From contig JAZKYO010000036.1 in NCBI GenBank assembly GCA_045612185.1, positions 1-5,548 of the forward strand: DNA of 5,548 nucleotides, in the 5' to 3' direction. This DNA is from RGIG8775 sp045612185. Lineage in GTDB: Bacteria > Bacillota > Clostridia > Oscillospirales > CAG-272. Of this stretch, positions 5,224 to 5,548 are shown one piece after another (the first letter of the stretch is position 1; each line of letters begins with the position of its first letter). Position numbers and translations under genes: made by a program. Below the pieces are notes generated by a model. That model ran no database searches. It was not told where the DNA came from and worked only from the letters and a program-made list of their open reading frames with translations.

Positions 5224-5279
5224 CGGGCCCTCGCCGGACGGGCCTGTTGCCTTCGGCGCCCACGCACCTAGCGGTGGGC
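5224..5279. repeat. GC-rich stem-loop block downstream of the symporter gene
   Basis: CGGGCC is repeated directly at 5224-5229 and 5239-5244. GGCCC (5226-5230) can pair with GGGCC (5240-5244). GCCCAC (5258-5263) can pair with GTGGGC (5274-5279) around a 10-nt loop. No T-run follows, so these are not classical terminators. The abrupt GC rise right after the stop codon suggests an inserted repeat element or a structured RNA. Confidence 0.45.
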
Positions 5280-5335
5280 CTATGCGCTTCGCGGCTCACG
5301 ATTTAGGGATTGTGCTAACATAGCTGCCGCACACC

Positions 5336-5366
5336 GAAAAATGTCGGCTCGACACCGCCATTTTTC
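5336..5366. terminator. Hairpin with A-run and T-run, possible bidirectional terminator
   Basis: GAAAAATG (5336-5343) pairs with CATTTTTC (5359-5366). After one mismatch, CGG (5345-5347) pairs with CCG (5355-5357) around a 7-nt loop. The T-run on the plus strand and the A-run on the other side could end transcripts in either direction. It is the only terminator-like structure after the symporter gene. The GC part of the stem is short, so function is uncertain. Confidence 0.4.
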
Positions 5367-5434
5367 TGCACACGAATGGGATTGATGTGTTCAAATTGCA
5401 GTTTGTAGGTGTGTTGTAGGCAACGCTTTCATAA

Positions 5435-5478
5435 GGCTCCCTCCGGGAGGGAGCTGGCGCCGTAGGCGACTGAGGGAG
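5435..5478. repeat. CTCCCTC-type dispersed hairpin repeat
   Basis: GCTCCCTCC (5436-5444) and GGAGGGAGC (5446-5454) form a compact hairpin. It is followed by CGCC-GTA-GGCG (5459-5468) and a second GAGGGAG (5472-5478) that can pair alternatively with the first arm. From memory, elements of this form (GGCTCCCTC...GAGGGAGCTGGC...GACTGAGGGAG) are scattered between genes in Oscillospiraceae/Ruminococcaceae genomes. Another start, GGCTCCTTCCGTCACG, appears at 5520 and runs off the right edge; it could be a related partial copy. Confidence 0.6.
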
Positions 5479-5548
5479 AGTGCGTTACAATAAAGCCAAC
5501 CGAAACTCAAAGTCACGCAGGCTCCTTCCGTCACGCTACGCAGCGAAC

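Larger units (their letters stand above)
5214..5548. other. Non-coding tail region after the symporter gene
   Basis: No credible gene lies in these 335 bases. Open frames crossing it are short and have no ribosome binding site or recognisable protein. The first 90 bases are far more GC-rich than the rest of the window and fold into short stems. A hairpin with A- and T-runs lies at 5336-5366, TTGTAGG is repeated at 5403-5409 and 5414-5420, and a CTCCCTC-type hairpin element lies at 5435-5478. The texture is that of dispersed intergenic repeats rather than unique sequence. Confidence 0.65.

Noticed and set aside
5071..5323. Open frames of 62-66 codons across the symporter end and the GC-rich block
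   Set aside because: They overlap the end of a clear gene in other frames, have no suitable ribosome binding site, and the open extension follows from GC-rich composition.

Overview
The window looks like a chromosomal segment from a low-to-moderate GC Gram-positive anaerobe, most likely a gut-type Clostridia of the Oscillospiraceae/Ruminococcaceae. I infer this from strong GGAGG ribosome binding sites, consensus TTGACA/TATAAT promoters, a Feo operon carrying the small Cys-rich protein typical of Firmicutes, an apparent KDPG aldolase with a C-terminal extension, and a CTCCCTC-type intergenic hairpin repeat. No rRNA, tRNA, CRISPR array, transposase or phage gene is visible. Everything is from reading the sequence; no search was run.

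Layout. Positions 1-685 (minus strand) hold a KHG/KDPG aldolase (eda) whose 3' end runs off the left edge. Positions 686-1056 are a divergent intergenic region with two near-ideal sigma-A promoters, one for eda (minus) and one for the feo operon (plus). Positions 1057-3662 (plus) hold a ferrous iron uptake operon: feoA, feoB and a 68-residue FeoB-associated Cys-rich membrane protein, closed by a textbook intrinsic terminator at 3691-3724. Positions 3819-5213 (plus) hold a separate gene for a GPH-family (MelB-like) sugar:cation symporter. Positions 5214-5548 are non-coding and contain GC-rich stem-loops and a dispersed-repeat-like hairpin.

How it works together. FeoB moves Fe2+ across the inner membrane, FeoA is its small cytosolic SH3-like partner, and the Cys-rich peptide probably sits beside FeoB at the membrane. 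The main regulatory observation is a palindrome, GTTAGC-N4-GCTAAC, present three times. One copy lies just after the predicted feo start site, one about 55 bp upstream of the -35 box, and one inside the operon between feoA and feoB. I interpret these as operators for a metal-dependent repressor of the DtxR/IdeR/MntR type. An AT-rich hairpin with a T-run precedes the internal copy, so feoB may be controlled separately from feoA. The aldolase (Entner-Doudoroff or hexuronate breakdown) and the GPH symporter flank the iron operon and could both serve sugar or uronate use, but the sequence does not prove a link.

No wholly new system is evident. The best leads are the three-operator arrangement of the feo operon, the feoA-feoB attenuator-like hairpin, the apparent aldolase fusion and the unexplained 3' non-coding block.
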